Notes: generated from the letters alone by a model not told the origin. A DNA stretch of 64,000 bases from Actinomycetes bacterium (GCA_025359865.1 JANYDH010000189.1:1-64000); one strand, 5' to 3'; numbered from the stretch's first letter, positions 1 to 9,572 are shown. Translations and numbers: made by a program.

Positions 1-347
1 ATCGTCACCTTCGTCACAGGCCTAGTGCCGAGCGTCGGCTGGATGTTGCGCCGATACACCAACTCGTAGCCGCGGACGGTGTTTGGCGAGCGGCCCTTGC
101 GCTGCAGCTCGACGATCCAGTCAGCGAACAAATCGTCGACCGTCGCCCGCGACCCGGTGTGCCGGCCCTTGGTCACCTCGACGATGAGCTCTGCTCGCGC
201 CTTCTTGGCATCGCGTAGATTCCCGCGAAAGGTACGGCTGACCTGACGTGGCTTGCCAGTGACCGGATCACGGCCGGCCTGGACCACGACCTCCCAGACG
301 TCGGGCGCTCGCTCCCGCATCCCTGGAGCACTTCGCAGCTTGGCCAT
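1..347 (-). CDS. tyrosine site-specific integrase, N-terminal part (runs off left edge)
   Basis: Reading leftward from an ATG at 347, the frame stays open to the window edge for about 115 residues. It begins MAKLRSAPGMRERAP and passes through WEVVVQAGRDPVTGKPRQ, which is the AP2-like arm-binding domain of phage-type integrases. It then enters the SAM-like core-binding domain (TVDDLFADWIVELQRKG, then SPNTVRGYE, then NIQPTLGTRPV). The catalytic R-H-R-Y half lies outside the window. The gene sits about 100 bp from the 3' end of a tRNA gene and is transcribed away from it, the usual layout for an element integrated in a tRNA. A TACGTT box six bases before the ATG could be a -10 for a leaderless message. 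Whether the gene is intact cannot be judged from here. Confidence 0.85.
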   Translation of the reverse strand, partial: MAKLRSAPGMRERAPDVWEVVVQAGRDPVTGKPRQVSRTFRGNLRDAKKARAELIVEVTKGRHTGSRATVDDLFADWIVELQRKGRSPNTVRGYELVYRRNIQPTLGTRPVTKVT

Positions 348-447
348 GCGACAAACGTACGTCAAAAACTTGGATTTGTCTTGGAATTCCTGGATTGGGG
401 TCTCAGGCAACTGCCGGAAACTGCGAATCATCCCAGCTAGACCTATG
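348..447. other. integrase-tRNA intergenic segment, candidate attL arm
   Basis: These 100 bp between the integrase start and the tRNA 3' end are visibly richer in A and T than their surroundings. They carry three phased direct repeats, TGGATT at 371, TGGAATT at 382 and TGGATT at 391, spaced about one helical turn apart. Such phased repeats next to an integrase gene are typical of arm-type integrase or excisionase binding sites. The crossover site itself would be expected in the 3' end of the tRNA (448 to about 472). Its partner at the far end of the element is outside the window, so the att assignment is an inference. Confidence 0.45.
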
Positions 448-520
448 TGGGGCGGGTGGGTATCGAACCCACGACCGAGGGATTATGAGTCCCCTGCTCT
501 CACCACTGAGCTACCGCCCC
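448..520 (-). tRNA. tRNA with CAU anticodon, probably tRNA-Ile2
   Basis: On the minus strand a 73-nt cloverleaf can be drawn. The acceptor is GGGGCGG paired with CCGCCCC and discriminator A. The D arm contains TAGCTCAGTGGTGAGAGC, the anticodon loop is CTCATAA on a GGGGA/TCCCT stem, and the T arm contains GGTTCGATACC. The anticodon is CAT. The D-arm and anticodon-stem sequence resembles bacterial tRNA-Ile2, read as isoleucine after lysidine modification, more than elongator or initiator Met; that choice is an inference. CCA is not encoded. An integrase gene faces the 3' end, so this tRNA is probably an integration site. Confidence 0.9.
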
Positions 521-554
521 GAACTGCATCTTGCATGATGTGCTGAATATGCGA

Positions 555-577
555 ACGGCCCGCACGAGGCGGGCCGT
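555..577 (-). terminator. hairpin downstream of tRNA-Asn
   Basis: A perfect 9-bp inverted repeat, ACGGCCCGC and GCGGGCCGT, is separated by 5 nt. It lies ten bases past the 3' end of tRNA-Asn on the minus strand and is followed by a modestly T-rich stretch. It probably ends the tRNA-Asn transcript or marks a processing site. There is no strong U-run, so efficient intrinsic termination is not certain. Confidence 0.55.
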
Positions 578-587
578 CCACAACTTG

Positions 588-660
588 CTCCGAGAGCAGG
601 GCTCGAACCTGCGACCCGCTGATTAACAGTCAGCTGCTCTGCCAACTGAGCTACCTCGGA
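588..660 (-). tRNA. tRNA-Asn (GUU)
   Basis: A 73-nt minus-strand cloverleaf. The acceptor is TCCGAGG paired with TCTCGGA (one G-T pair) and discriminator G. The D arm contains TAGCTCAGTTGGCAGAGC, the anticodon loop is CTGTTAA with anticodon GTT, and the T arm contains GGTTCGAGCCC. CCA is not encoded. It lies 57 bp downstream of the rpoD stop codon on the same strand and could be partly read through from the dnaG-rpoD transcript. Confidence 0.95.
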
Positions 661-717
661 AGGCAGACGAGACGTTAGCGGCTCGGACCCCGCTGCCACC
701 ACCTCGTTACCGGGGGT

Positions 718-2064
718 TCACTCGGCCTCTAAGAACTCCTTCAGTTTTTGGCTGCGCATCGGATGACGCAGCTTGGCCAAGGTCTTTGCCTCGATCTGGC
801 GGATGCGCTCACGAGTGACGCCGAACTCACGGCCGACATCTTCGAGCGTCTTGGCCTGACCATCGTCGAGCCCGAACCTCATCCGGACGATCTCTTGCTC
901 TCGTTCCGACAGCTCTCCAAGTGCCTGCTCGACGGCCTCGACGAGCATCGTCTTGGTCGCCACATCGGCTGGTGCGTCGACGGAGAGATCCTCGATGAAG
1001 TCGGCCAGGCTGCTGTCGTCTTCCTCACCGAGTGGTGAATCGAGTGACAATGGGTCTTGGCTAATGCGCAGGATCTCTCGGACGCGATCGGGCGGCAGCC
1101 CAACACGTTCGGTCAACTCATCGAGCGTTGGCTCACGCTCCAACTGTTGGTGCATCTGACGCTGTGTGCGCAGCACCCGGTTCATGCTTTCGACCATGTG
1201 TACCGGAATGCGAATGGTGCGAGCCTGATCCGCGATGGAACGAGTGATCGCCTGCCGGATCCACCATGTTGCGTACGTAGAAAACTTGAAACCCTTGGTG
1301 TAGTCGAACTTGTCGACCGCTCGCATCAAGCCGAGGTTGCCCTCTTGGATGAGATCGAGGAACTGCATGCCACGCAACGTGTATCGCTTGGCAATGCTGA
1401 CCACGAGCCGCAGGTTGGCCTGGATAAGTTCGCTCTTGGCGCGTTGACCGGCAGTGACCGAGCGCATGAGGCGGCGCTGTTCGATGGGATCAAGGTCGGG
1501 GCGATCCAACTCGGCCGCGGCAATGTTGCCTTCGTCGATCGCTTGCGCAAGTTGGCGTTCATCGTGTGCGGAAAGCAATTCCACACGGCCGATCTCCTTG
1601 AGGTACATCCGCACCGTGTCGGAGGTGCCTCCGGTATCGACGCCACGCTCCCCCGCGCGTCCCAGGCGACCCCGCCTACGCCGATCAAGCAGGCCCTCCG
1701 CGTCTTCGACCTGCTGATCCAATTCATCGGCCGTGAGAGCAGCTCCGTGCGCGCCGACGCCGACCGCGGCGTCGAGTCGCCCAGGCGGCGTGTCATCAGC
1801 CTGATCGTCGATTGGGTCGTCGATTGCATCATCGAGTATGTCGTCGAGTGCGTCATCGATGCGGATCTGATGAGATTCGAGTTCGGCATGCATGGCCACC
1901 AACACGTCGCCGTTCAACTCGACTCGCTTCAATACCAGCGCAATCTCGTCGGCATGGAGGACCCCTCGTGCGCGACCGCGCCGAACCAGGGCCTCCCATT
2001 CGATCGGATCAACTCCTTCGATCGGGAACATGCCCCCTGAGACCTGCACACCCCCGTCGGTCAC
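718..2064 (-). CDS. rpoD: primary RNA polymerase sigma factor (sigma-70, RpoD/SigA type)
   Basis: The 448-residue protein has all the hallmarks of a group 1 sigma factor. Region 1.2 contains [11 protein letters not shown], region 2 contains [12 protein letters not shown] and [17 protein letters not shown] and [14 protein letters not shown], region 3 follows, and region 4 contains [12 protein letters not shown] and the helix-turn-helix [20 protein letters not shown]. The N-terminus holds an acidic tract of DD repeats (about residues 68-91), like the acidic 1.1 region of actinobacterial SigA. The GTG start at 2064 overlaps the dnaG stop (GTGA), which indicates translational coupling in a macromolecular-synthesis operon. 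An in-frame ATG at codon 12 is an alternative start. Confidence 0.95.
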   Translation of the reverse strand: MTDGGVQVSGGMFPIEGVDPIEWEALVRRGRARGVLHADEIALVLKRVELNGDVLVAMHAELESHQIRIDDALDDILDDAIDDPIDDQADDTPPGRLDAAVGVGAHGAALTADELDQQVEDAEGLLDRRRRGRLGRAGERGVDTGGTSDTVRMYLKEIGRVELLSAHDERQLAQAIDEGNIAAAELDRPDLDPIEQRRLMRSVTAGQRAKSELIQANLRLVVSIAKRYTLRGMQFLDLIQEGNLGLMRAVDKFDYTKGFKFSTYATWWIRQAITRSIADQARTIRIPVHMVESMNRVLRTQRQMHQQLEREPTLDELTERVGLPPDRVREILRISQDPLSLDSPLGEEDDSSLADFIEDLSVDAPADVATKTMLVEAVEQALGELSEREQEIVRMRFGLDDGQAKTLEDVGREFGVTRERIRQIEAKTLAKLRHPMRSQKLKEFLEAE

Positions 2065-3806
2065 TCACGCTCCTCATTGTGTCGGTCGAGCCACCCTAGC
2101 AACACCTCTGCCGCGTCAACGGCTGTGGCGGGATCGTCGAGCGCCTCGAGTTGCAAGCGAGCATCGATATCGACGCGGATCGCGTCCGGGTCGGTGACGC
2201 GCACACGCCGTGCGAGTTCACGTCGAACGGCCGCAGCGATGAGGTTGCAGGCCTCCGGAAAAGGGTCTGCATCAAAATCGGCAACAGCAGCACGTTCGAG
2301 CATCTCGCGGGCCTCCGGGTCGGCGAGTTCGATCGCAACCGGGATCGAGCCATTGGCTTGCGCTATGGCGAGGAACGCCCGGCGTGCCACCTCGTCGACA
2401 AAGAGCGGCTCGATCAACCACGCTGCGATGGCATCCCAGCGCTGCAACAGCAGCGCCACGGCGACGTACTCGGCGTTCTCGGACGACCCAACATGGCGCC
2501 GCTGCGCCACCCTGATCACGGGGCGCGAACCCCCTCGCTGAGCGACGGCCATCAGATCATTGACCGGTAGTCCAACCCGCAGCGCTACCTCTCCGGCGTA
2601 CAACTTGCGGACGTCGACGTTGGGATGCTCGTTGACCACTGCCATCGCATCCTGTGCGGCTCGGGCCTTGTCCTCCGGTGTGCGCAACGCACGTCCGGCC
2701 CACACCCGCTGGAGCCGAAAGCCGAGAAACGGAAGTGCGTCGTCAACAGCGACGCGCAGCGCACCGGGGTCGCTCACACTGATCTCGCCAGGGTCTTTCC
2801 CATCGGGGAACCGGGCGACGCTGACCTGTACCTGATACTTGTCCTCCCACTCGTAGAACTTGGCGGCGGCACCTTGACCAGCGCTGTCGGCATCGAAGGC
2901 CAGCACCACCCGGTTGGCGAAACGCTTCATCATTCGGACGTGTTCTTCGGTCAGGGCTGTTCCGCACGTGGCCACGGCTCGCTTAAGACCGGCACGATGA
3001 AATCCGATCACATCGGTATAGCCCTCACACACGATGATCTGGTCGGATGCGACCACGTCGGCTTTTGCCCAGTTCAATCCGTACAGCGTCTTCGACTTCG
3101 CGTAGATGGGTGTCTCAGACGAGTTCTTGTACTTCGCCGGATCGCTGGACCCCGGCAACACCCGGCCACCGAAGGCAACCGGATCGCCAGTGTCGTTGTA
3201 GATCGGGAACATCACCCGAGCCCGAAACGCGTCTTGAACACGGTTGGCCTTGTTCGTAAAGGCAAGGCCGATCTCGCGCATGATGTCGACCGAAATCCCG
3301 AGATCACGACTCATTGCATCCCAGTCGTCGGGTGCCCATCCAAGCCGGAACGCCCTGGCCGTGTCACCGGCCAGACCGCGTTGGCGAAGGTAGTCACGTG
3401 CCGGGCGCGCGTCGGCGGAGTGGAGCAGACGCTCGTGGTACCAATCAACCGCGCGGCCCATCGCCTCGATCTGCTTCTTACGGTGCAGGCGGTCGCGCCC
3501 TTCGCCACCTGTGGTGTAACGCAGTTGGATGCCGGCCTTGGCGGCTAGGTGCTCGACGGCCGCGACAAAATCGACGTGTTCGATCTCCTGGATGAACTTG
3601 AAGACGTCACCCGAAGCCTGGCATCCGAAACAGTGATAGCGGCCGGTCTCGTCACGCACGTTGAACGACGGCGTAGCCTCGCCATGGAACGGGCACAATC
3701 CCTTCCAGCTCCGCCCGACACGTTTGAGTGCGACGTACTGTTGGATGACATCGGCGATGGAGACGGTCTCCCGCAGACGCTCGAGATCCTCGTCGACGAT
3801 GGCCAC
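2061..3806 (-). CDS. dnaG: DNA primase DnaG
   Basis: A 581-residue primase. The N-terminal CHC2 zinc-binding domain shows [11 protein letters not shown] and [11 protein letters not shown] (about residues 38-65). It is followed by the DnaG catalytic core and a Toprim domain with [17 protein letters not shown] and [17 protein letters not shown]. The C-terminal part would be the DnaB-interacting region. The start is GTG at 3806, 24 bp downstream of the terC stop. The 3' end overlaps rpoD by four bases. It makes RNA primers at the replication fork. Confidence 0.96.
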   Translation of the reverse strand: MAIVDEDLERLRETVSIADVIQQYVALKRVGRSWKGLCPFHGEATPSFNVRDETGRYHCFGCQASGDVFKFIQEIEHVDFVAAVEHLAAKAGIQLRYTTGGEGRDRLHRKKQIEAMGRAVDWYHERLLHSADARPARDYLRQRGLAGDTARAFRLGWAPDDWDAMSRDLGISVDIMREIGLAFTNKANRVQDAFRARVMFPIYNDTGDPVAFGGRVLPGSSDPAKYKNSSETPIYAKSKTLYGLNWAKADVVASDQIIVCEGYTDVIGFHRAGLKRAVATCGTALTEEHVRMMKRFANRVVLAFDADSAGQGAAAKFYEWEDKYQVQVSVARFPDGKDPGEISVSDPGALRVAVDDALPFLGFRLQRVWAGRALRTPEDKARAAQDAMAVVNEHPNVDVRKLYAGEVALRVGLPVNDLMAVAQRGGSRPVIRVAQRRHVGSSENAEYVAVALLLQRWDAIAAWLIEPLFVDEVARRAFLAIAQANGSIPVAIELADPEAREMLERAAVADFDADPFPEACNLIAAAVRRELARRVRVTDPDAIRVDIDARLQLEALDDPATAVDAAEVLLGWLDRHNEERE

Positions 3807-3830
3807 CAGGCAGAGAGTACCGCGCCGCGC

Positions 3831-4841
3831 CTAACGTTCCTGAGGTGGCGGCGGCACTTCAGGCGTGTCGCTCGGGGGTTCGGACAGATCCGAACCTCGC
3901 GTTCGCTGTAGCGAGAATGCAACGGAAGCCGCTAGTACGAGGGCGATCACCAGCAACGACACGGTCGTGTCAATGTGGTACCAGCGACTGATGATCATCT
4001 TGGTGCCGACGAACGCCAGGATGACCGCAAGGCCCTGCTGCAACGCGCTGAACCTCGCGTGCATATCGGCAAGCAGGAAATACAGCGATCGCAGGCCCAT
4101 GATCGCGAACGCGTTCGAAGTGAACACGATGAACTGCTCTTTACTCACCGCCAATACTGCGGGAACCGAATCGACAGCGAACAACACATCGGTGGCCTCG
4201 ACCATGAGTAACACTGCAAACAACGGGGTCGCCCACCGGCGCCCATCGATGCTCGTGAACAGTTTCTGGCCGTCAAGCTCGTCGGTGGTCGGCACCACGC
4301 GGCGGATCCACCGGTAGAAACGGCCCTGGGTCGGATCGCTGTCTTCGTCGCCATTCGAAAGCAGCTTGGCAGAGGTGTACAGCAGGAATGCACCGAAAAC
4401 GAACAACGTCGCCTCGAACCGTTGAACGAGGGCAACACCCGCAAAGATGAACCCGCCACGGAGCACGAGTGCACCGAACACACCCCAGAACAGCACCCGA
4501 TGCTGGTATTTCGGCGGCACTTTGAAGTAGGTCAGAATCAACGCCCACACGAAGACGTTGTCGATCGACAGGCTGTACTCGATCAGCCAGCCAGAGAACC
4601 ACTCTCCACCGGCGGCACCGCCGAAACCGACGAGCACAATCAGTCCGAATGCAACGCCAACCAGCGCCCAGGCGACCGTCTCGATCGCCGCCCGTTTCGC
4701 CGATGGTGCATGGGGGCGACGGTGCAGTACGAGAATGTCAACCAACAACAGCGCGAAAATCGCCCCGAGCGCGGCCAGCCACATCCACGATTTGATGTCG
4801 AGGTCAACGAAACCTGTGCCTCGACCGATCAACGTGAACAT
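3831..4841 (-). CDS. TerC family integral membrane protein
   Basis: A 336-residue multi-spanning membrane protein of the TerC/Alx family (metal homeostasis, often Mn, or tellurite resistance). Features seen are the intramembrane acidic motifs SLSIDNVFVWALI and EATDVLFAVDSVPA, with AIMGLRSLYFLLA near the last helices and a proline-rich cytoplasmic tail. I chose the ATG at 4841 (MFTLIGRG) although the frame stays open for 64 more codons upstream. That extension has no membrane character and would lie inside the AIM24 gene. No good Shine-Dalgarno is visible, so coupling to AIM24, 22 bp upstream, is likely. The exact substrate cannot be told from sequence. Confidence 0.9.
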   Translation of the reverse strand: MFTLIGRGTGFVDLDIKSWMWLAALGAIFALLLVDILVLHRRPHAPSAKRAAIETVAWALVGVAFGLIVLVGFGGAAGGEWFSGWLIEYSLSIDNVFVWALILTYFKVPPKYQHRVLFWGVFGALVLRGGFIFAGVALVQRFEATLFVFGAFLLYTSAKLLSNGDEDSDPTQGRFYRWIRRVVPTTDELDGQKLFTSIDGRRWATPLFAVLLMVEATDVLFAVDSVPAVLAVSKEQFIVFTSNAFAIMGLRSLYFLLADMHARFSALQQGLAVILAFVGTKMIISRWYHIDTTVSLLVIALVLAASVAFSLQRTRGSDLSEPPSDTPEVPPPPQER

Positions 4842-4863
4842 GGAGGCTCGCCGTGGCACGGCC

Positions 4864-5580
4864 TCAACTGCGACCGAAACCGAAACCGCTGGAGCCGCCA
4901 CCACTCGTTGGTACGAAGCTGAGGATCCAGCTCTGCAACTCGGACGGATTGCGCGTTTGGGTCCAGACCCGACCCGGCCCGGTGAAGTCGAACACCAAAC
5001 CTTCGCCACTCTTGAAGCTCTGCACCAGGCCACCGCCGCTGGCCTTGCGGATGATCATCTGCACACCCTCGTCATACGCCACCATGTGGCCTGTATCGAC
5101 GGTGATGCTCTGCCCAGCCTCGAGGTTCCACGCTTCGAGCGCACCGTAGCAACCGAATATGACCTTGCCTTGGCCATCGGCACGAAGGATGAAACCCCCC
5201 TCGCCGCCGAACATGTTCTTGAAGCCACCCCACTGAGTATCGATCGATACGTTGACGTCGTTGGCCATCCATGAACCCTTTTGGATGAACAATGCCCGAC
5301 CGGGTGCGATGTCGAGCATCGTCACGTCGCCAGGAAGTCGCGCGGCCACGTCTACAAAGCCACCTTGAGCGGGCGCCGTGTAGGTGCTGACGAAAAAACT
5401 CTCGCCTCCGAGTGCTGCACGCTTGAGCGACTTCATGATGCCGCCCTCGGCCTTGGCCTGAAGCGTGACGCCGGGTGACATCATCATCATTGCGCCACCC
5501 TCGACCCGCACCGGCTCGTTGGGAGCGAGCGTAAGACGGGCAACACCAAAGGCCGGGCCTTGGCGAACTGTGACTTCCAT
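4864..5580 (-). CDS. AIM24 family protein
   Basis: A 238-residue protein of the AIM24 family (PF01987-type, beta-rich, function unclear in bacteria). It shows the family's glycine-rich pattern: VEGGAMMMMSPGV, AALGGESFFVSTYTA and FKNMFGGEGGFILRA. The C-terminus is Gly/Ser-rich (PTSGGGSSGFGFGRS). The start at 5580 is supported by a strong ribosome binding site, AGGAGG, seven bases before the ATG. The open frame continues upstream into ppdK but that part is shadow sequence. It lies between ppdK and terC with gaps of 26 and 22 bp, so co-transcription is likely. Confidence 0.88.
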   Translation of the reverse strand: MEVTVRQGPAFGVARLTLAPNEPVRVEGGAMMMMSPGVTLQAKAEGGIMKSLKRAALGGESFFVSTYTAPAQGGFVDVAARLPGDVTMLDIAPGRALFIQKGSWMANDVNVSIDTQWGGFKNMFGGEGGFILRADGQGKVIFGCYGALEAWNLEAGQSITVDTGHMVAYDEGVQMIIRKASGGGLVQSFKSGEGLVFDFTGPGRVWTQTRNPSELQSWILSFVPTSGGGSSGFGFGRS

Positions 5581-5606
5581 ATTGGTTCCTCCTGTGTCGG
5601 GGTGGA

Positions 5607-8297
5607 TTACTTGGTGTCGGTCCTGGACTTGCCGGTCGAGTGGCTGATGACCGCTTGCGCAGCAGCGAGGCGGGCAATCGGCACACGGAACGGGCTGCAA
5701 CTGACGTAGTCGAGGCCTGCCTCGTAGAACAGGTTGATGCTCTCCGGATCGCCGCCATGCTCGCCGCACACACCCAGCTTGAGACCGGGTTTGGTCGCAC
5801 GGCCGCGTTGCGCTCCTAACTTCACCAATTCGCCGACGCCGCCGACATCGATGGTTTCGAACGGGTTGCGTGGGAGAAGACCCTGCTCAAGGTACGCAGG
5901 CATCATTCGGCTCTCGACGTCGTCGCGGCTGAAGCCGAACGTCATCTGGGTAAGGTCGTTCGTACCGAAGCTGAAGAAGTCGGCCTCTTCGGCGATCTCA
6001 TCGGCACGAATCGCTGCACGTGGCGTCTCGATCATGGTCCCGATGGTGACGTTCGGCTTCTTCTTGAGACCCTTGACCGCAAGGTCGATCTCCGTTTGCA
6101 CCCATCCCCGCGCGAGCGCGAGTTCCTCACGGGTAACCGTGAGGGGGATCATCACTTCGACGATCGGCTTCTTGCCCTTCGCTCGCAACGTCGCGGCTGC
6201 AGCCATGAGCGCCTTCACTTGCATCGCATAGAGGCCGGGCTTGACGACCCCAAGGCGCACGCCGCGGGTTCCGATCATCGGGTTGTGTTCGGCCCACTCT
6301 TCTGCAGCTTTCAACTCGGCCAGCTCACGCTTTGTGAGCCCAGTCTTGGCCTCTTTGACCCGAAGTTCTTGCACGGACGGGAGGAACTCGTGGAGCGGCG
6401 GGTCGAGCAGCCGAACGGTGACCGGCAGCCCATCCATCGCTTCGAGGATCTCTTCGAAGTCGGCCTGTTGCACCTTGCGCAGGTTTTCGAGCGCAGCTGC
6501 CTCTTCCGCCTCGGTATTCGCCAGGATCATCTCGCGCACAACCGGCAGGCGGTCTGGGGCGAGGAACATGTGCTCGGTACGGCACAGCCCGATGCCCTCG
6601 GCGCCGAGGTTGCGGGCGTTGGTGGCATCTTCGCCGGTGTCTGCGTTGGCGCGCACGCCGAGCTTGCCCTTGCGGACGACGTCGGCCCACTTGAGGATGA
6701 TGTCGAACTCGGCAGGCGGTTTGGCCGCCTCGAGCTTCATTTCACCGAGGATCACCTCGCCGGTGGTTCCGTCGAGGCTGATGATGTCGCCCTCGTTGAC
6801 GACGACGGTGCCGACGGTGAACTTCTTACCGTCGATCTTGACCGATTCGGCACCGACGATTGCAGGTGTTCCCCAGCCGCGTGCGACCACGGCAGCATGG
6901 CTGACGAGTCCACCTCGCGCGGTGAGGATTCCCTGGCTGACCATCATCCCGTGGACATCTTCCGGGCTGGTCTCGCTGCGAACCAGGATGACCTTCTCGC
7001 CGCGCTCTTCGGCATCGACTGCATCGTCGGCGGTGAAATACACCTTGCCGACGGCCGCGCCGGGCGACGCCGCCAAACCCTTGGCCAGTACCTTGCCTTT
7101 GCCCGCGAACTGGGGGTGCAACACCTGGTCGAGATGCTCGGCAGCCACACGCATGATGGCTTCTTCGCGGGTGATCTTCCACGATGTACGGTCGGGGCCC
7201 CTGGTGCCCTTGGTCATGTCGACAGCCATGCGCAGTGCCGCTGCACCGGTGCGCTTGCCGACACGGGTTTGCAGCATCCACAACTTGCCCTGCTCGATGG
7301 TGAACTCGGTATCGCACATGTCGCGATAGTGCGACTCGAGACGGCGGAACACATCGAGTAGTTCGCGCTTGATCTCGGGAAAGTGCTTTCCCATGTGGTC
7401 GAGATCTTCGGTGTTGCGAATGCCAGCCACCACGTCTTCGCCCTGGGCGTTGATGAGGAAGTCGCCGTAGGGCACGTTCTCACCAGTGGCAGCGTTACGG
7501 GTAAAGCCGACGCCCGTGCCCGAGTTGGCGTCACGGTTGCCGAACACCATCGCCTGCACATTGACCGCTGTGCCGAGGTCGTGACCGATCTTCTCGCGAA
7601 CTCGGTACGCAATCGCGCGAGCGCCATTCCAGCTGCTGAACACCGCCTCGATCGCGCCACGAAGCTGATCACGAGGCTTTTGCGGGAACGGCTTGCCGGT
7701 CTCTTTCTGGACGACGGCGAGGTAGTGATCGGCCAACGTGCGCAGTGCTTCGGCGCTCAACTCGGCATCGGTCTTGACGCCGGCGCGCTCTCTAGCGGCC
7801 TCGAGTGGATGCTCGAACAGTGCGCCTTCGATACCGAGCACAATGCGGCCGTACATCGCGATGAAACGCCGGTACGAATCGTACGCGAACCGCTCGTCGG
7901 AGGTGACGTGCGCAAGGCCCTTCACGCTCTCGCTGTTCAGACCGAGGTTGAGAACCGTGTCCATCATCCCGGGCATGGAGAACTTGGCGCCCGAGCGCAC
8001 GCTGACGAGCAACGGATCGAACGGGTCGCCGAGTTTGCGCCCCATCGACTTTTCAAGCTGGAAAACGTGCTTGGCGATCTCTTCGTCGAGCTCGACTGGC
8101 CATCCACCTTCGAGGTACGCGCGACACGCGTCGGTCGAGATGGTAAACCCGGGCGGAACCGGGAGCTTCAACACGCTTGTCATCTCGGCGAGGTTCGCCC
8201 CCTTGCCACCGAGGAGGTCTTTGTACTCCATCGGAGGACGACGATGCTTGTGGGAGAACGAATAGACGTAGGGCACGATGCAGGAGTCTACGAGCAT
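5607..8297 (-). CDS. ppdK: pyruvate, phosphate dikinase
   Basis: An 896-residue enzyme interconverting pyruvate + ATP + Pi and phosphoenolpyruvate + AMP + PPi. The N-terminal nucleotide-binding domain has LLGGKGANLAEM and PVPPGFTIS. The swivelling phosphohistidine domain has TARGGLVSHAAVVARGWG with the catalytic His. The C-terminal PEP/pyruvate TIM barrel has IGLCRTEHMF, MIGTRGVRLG, FSFGTNDLTQMTFGFSRDD and GVCGEHGGD. I chose the ATG at 8297; residues before MEYKDLLGG are variable, so a slightly later start is possible. It is the first gene of the ppdK-AIM24-terC-dnaG-rpoD cluster and diverges from an M50 protease gene. Confidence 0.95.
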   Translation of the reverse strand: MLVDSCIVPYVYSFSHKHRRPPMEYKDLLGGKGANLAEMTSVLKLPVPPGFTISTDACRAYLEGGWPVELDEEIAKHVFQLEKSMGRKLGDPFDPLLVSVRSGAKFSMPGMMDTVLNLGLNSESVKGLAHVTSDERFAYDSYRRFIAMYGRIVLGIEGALFEHPLEAARERAGVKTDAELSAEALRTLADHYLAVVQKETGKPFPQKPRDQLRGAIEAVFSSWNGARAIAYRVREKIGHDLGTAVNVQAMVFGNRDANSGTGVGFTRNAATGENVPYGDFLINAQGEDVVAGIRNTEDLDHMGKHFPEIKRELLDVFRRLESHYRDMCDTEFTIEQGKLWMLQTRVGKRTGAAALRMAVDMTKGTRGPDRTSWKITREEAIMRVAAEHLDQVLHPQFAGKGKVLAKGLAASPGAAVGKVYFTADDAVDAEERGEKVILVRSETSPEDVHGMMVSQGILTARGGLVSHAAVVARGWGTPAIVGAESVKIDGKKFTVGTVVVNEGDIISLDGTTGEVILGEMKLEAAKPPAEFDIILKWADVVRKGKLGVRANADTGEDATNARNLGAEGIGLCRTEHMFLAPDRLPVVREMILANTEAEEAAALENLRKVQQADFEEILEAMDGLPVTVRLLDPPLHEFLPSVQELRVKEAKTGLTKRELAELKAAEEWAEHNPMIGTRGVRLGVVKPGLYAMQVKALMAAAATLRAKGKKPIVEVMIPLTVTREELALARGWVQTEIDLAVKGLKKKPNVTIGTMIETPRAAIRADEIAEEADFFSFGTNDLTQMTFGFSRDDVESRMMPAYLEQGLLPRNPFETIDVGGVGELVKLGAQRGRATKPGLKLGVCGEHGGDPESINLFYEAGLDYVSCSPFRVPIARLAAAQAVISHSTGKSRTDTK

Positions 8298-8342
8298 CGT
8301 GCACGTCGGCGACGGTCCATCTGGGCATAGGCTCGACAGCTC
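8298..8342. promoter_or_regulatory. divergent promoter segment between ppdK and the M50 protease gene
   Basis: Only 45 bp separate the two divergent start codons, so both promoters must lie here or inside the opposite genes. On the plus strand a TAGGCT box sits nine bases before the ATG at 8343 and could act as a -10 for a nearly leaderless message. On the minus strand CCTATG is the only similar box. No convincing -35 elements are visible. Confidence 0.3.
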
Positions 8343-9557
8343 ATGGCAGGAAAGCCCGCGTTCCACCTGTTCGGGTTCCCGATCCACGTTCGGCCTGGTT
8401 TCTTGATGTTCATGGCGCTCGTCGTGTTCGCCAATGGGGGCGAGCTCGGGCTGTGGATCGCAGGCTCCGCTGCGGTGTTCACACTGCTCCACGAACTCGG
8501 CCACGCTTTTGCTGCGCGTGCCACCGGAGCCAGAGCCGAGATCGCCCTCGATTTTCTCGCCGGCTATGCCTCGTTCGTCCCCACCCGGCCCTTGAAGAGG
8601 TGGGAGCGGGCCGGGATTTCGATCGCTGGGCCCGCGACACAGATCATCATCAGCGTTGCTGTGCTGTCGATGATGGGTGTCAGCGCTACCGATGTCGACC
8701 TCGGCCGTGATGGGGCTGCTGCGCTCGCGATCTGGTGGACGGGGCCGGTGATGGGCTTGTTCAATCTCGTGCCAGTCCTACCGCTCGACGGCGGCCATAT
8801 CGTTCTCGCCGGCCTCGACGCGTTGCTGCCCGGGCGGTCACGAATGGTGATGCTGTGGTTCAGTCTCGGCGCCACCATTGCCGGCGCTGTGTACTTGTTC
8901 ACCGACTCCAGGTACCAGGGGTTCGCGTTCTTCGTGATCTTCCCGCTGATGTTCCAGTTGCAGATGCTGTCGGCTCGGCCCGGGCGAAAAACCAGTCGGA
9001 AGCCTTCGCTCGGCGCCAACGCGGAAGCCGCCGCCTGGCGCGATGACCAGGTTGTCGAGATGCCGGAGGGATTGCTGCCCTCACCTTGGTTTCGGGCTGC
9101 CCAACAACTCCGCCAAGGAGACCCCGACACCGCATGCCACGTACTGGTCGCCGACTTTGCCGACTCTGAGCCGCCGAACTGGTGGCCTCCCGACGATGCC
9201 CCGCCCGAGACGCTGCTGGCGCTCGTAGCGCTACTCCCCCGGCCACTGCCGCGAGGCCGGCCCTACAGCGAACTCGCGCTGGCACGAGTCCTGCAGCGTG
9301 TTGGTGACCACCGCGACGCTGCCAAGTATGCCGCTGAAGCCTTCGGCACCTCCCGGATCACCGCCCTTGCACTGGTGGTCGCGTCGTCGGCCGCTGTGCT
9401 GGGTGACAGCGACACTGCGATCAACTGGTTGCGGGCCGCCTACGACGCCGACACCGATCCCGACAGCCTCACCCTGTCGATGGACCAGGGCACCCAGTTC
9501 GACGGCTTGCGCGATGATCCACGTTTCGAAGAGCTGCGCCGTCGACTCGACGAATAG
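8343..9557 (+). CDS. M50 family (site-2-protease-like) membrane metalloprotease
   Basis: A 404-residue protein. The zinc-binding HELGH motif (about residues 50-54) lies in a hydrophobic segment, and a second conserved motif, NLVPVLPLDGGHI, supplies the third zinc ligand. These are the defining features of intramembrane M50 proteases. Further hydrophobic stretches follow up to about residue 200. The C-terminal half (from about residue 235) is soluble and helical with a repeat-like look (AAQQLRQGDPDTAC, ARVLQRVGDHRDAAKYAAEAF), perhaps TPR-like. The substrate is unknown. The gene stands alone, and a palindromic repeat follows its stop codon. Confidence 0.88.
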   Translation: MAGKPAFHLFGFPIHVRPGFLMFMALVVFANGGELGLWIAGSAAVFTLLHELGHAFAARATGARAEIALDFLAGYASFVPTRPLKRWERAGISIAGPATQIIISVAVLSMMGVSATDVDLGRDGAAALAIWWTGPVMGLFNLVPVLPLDGGHIVLAGLDALLPGRSRMVMLWFSLGATIAGAVYLFTDSRYQGFAFFVIFPLMFQLQMLSARPGRKTSRKPSLGANAEAAAWRDDQVVEMPEGLLPSPWFRAAQQLRQGDPDTACHVLVADFADSEPPNWWPPDDAPPETLLALVALLPRPLPRGRPYSELALARVLQRVGDHRDAAKYAAEAFGTSRITALALVVASSAAVLGDSDTAINWLRAAYDADTDPDSLTLSMDQGTQFDGLRDDPRFEELRRRLDE

Positions 9558-9572
9558 CTGGCCCGTTCAGGG

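Noticed and set aside
1057-2040. Long open frame on the plus strand opposite rpoD
   Set aside because: It is the exact antisense of a strongly conserved sigma-factor gene and has no recognisable motif; long antisense frames are expected in high-GC DNA.
2625-3548. 307-codon plus-strand frame opposite dnaG
   Set aside because: Antisense shadow of the primase gene without protein-like features.
6096-7361. 421-codon plus-strand frame opposite ppdK
   Set aside because: Antisense of a fully conserved dikinase gene; composition follows from its codon bias.
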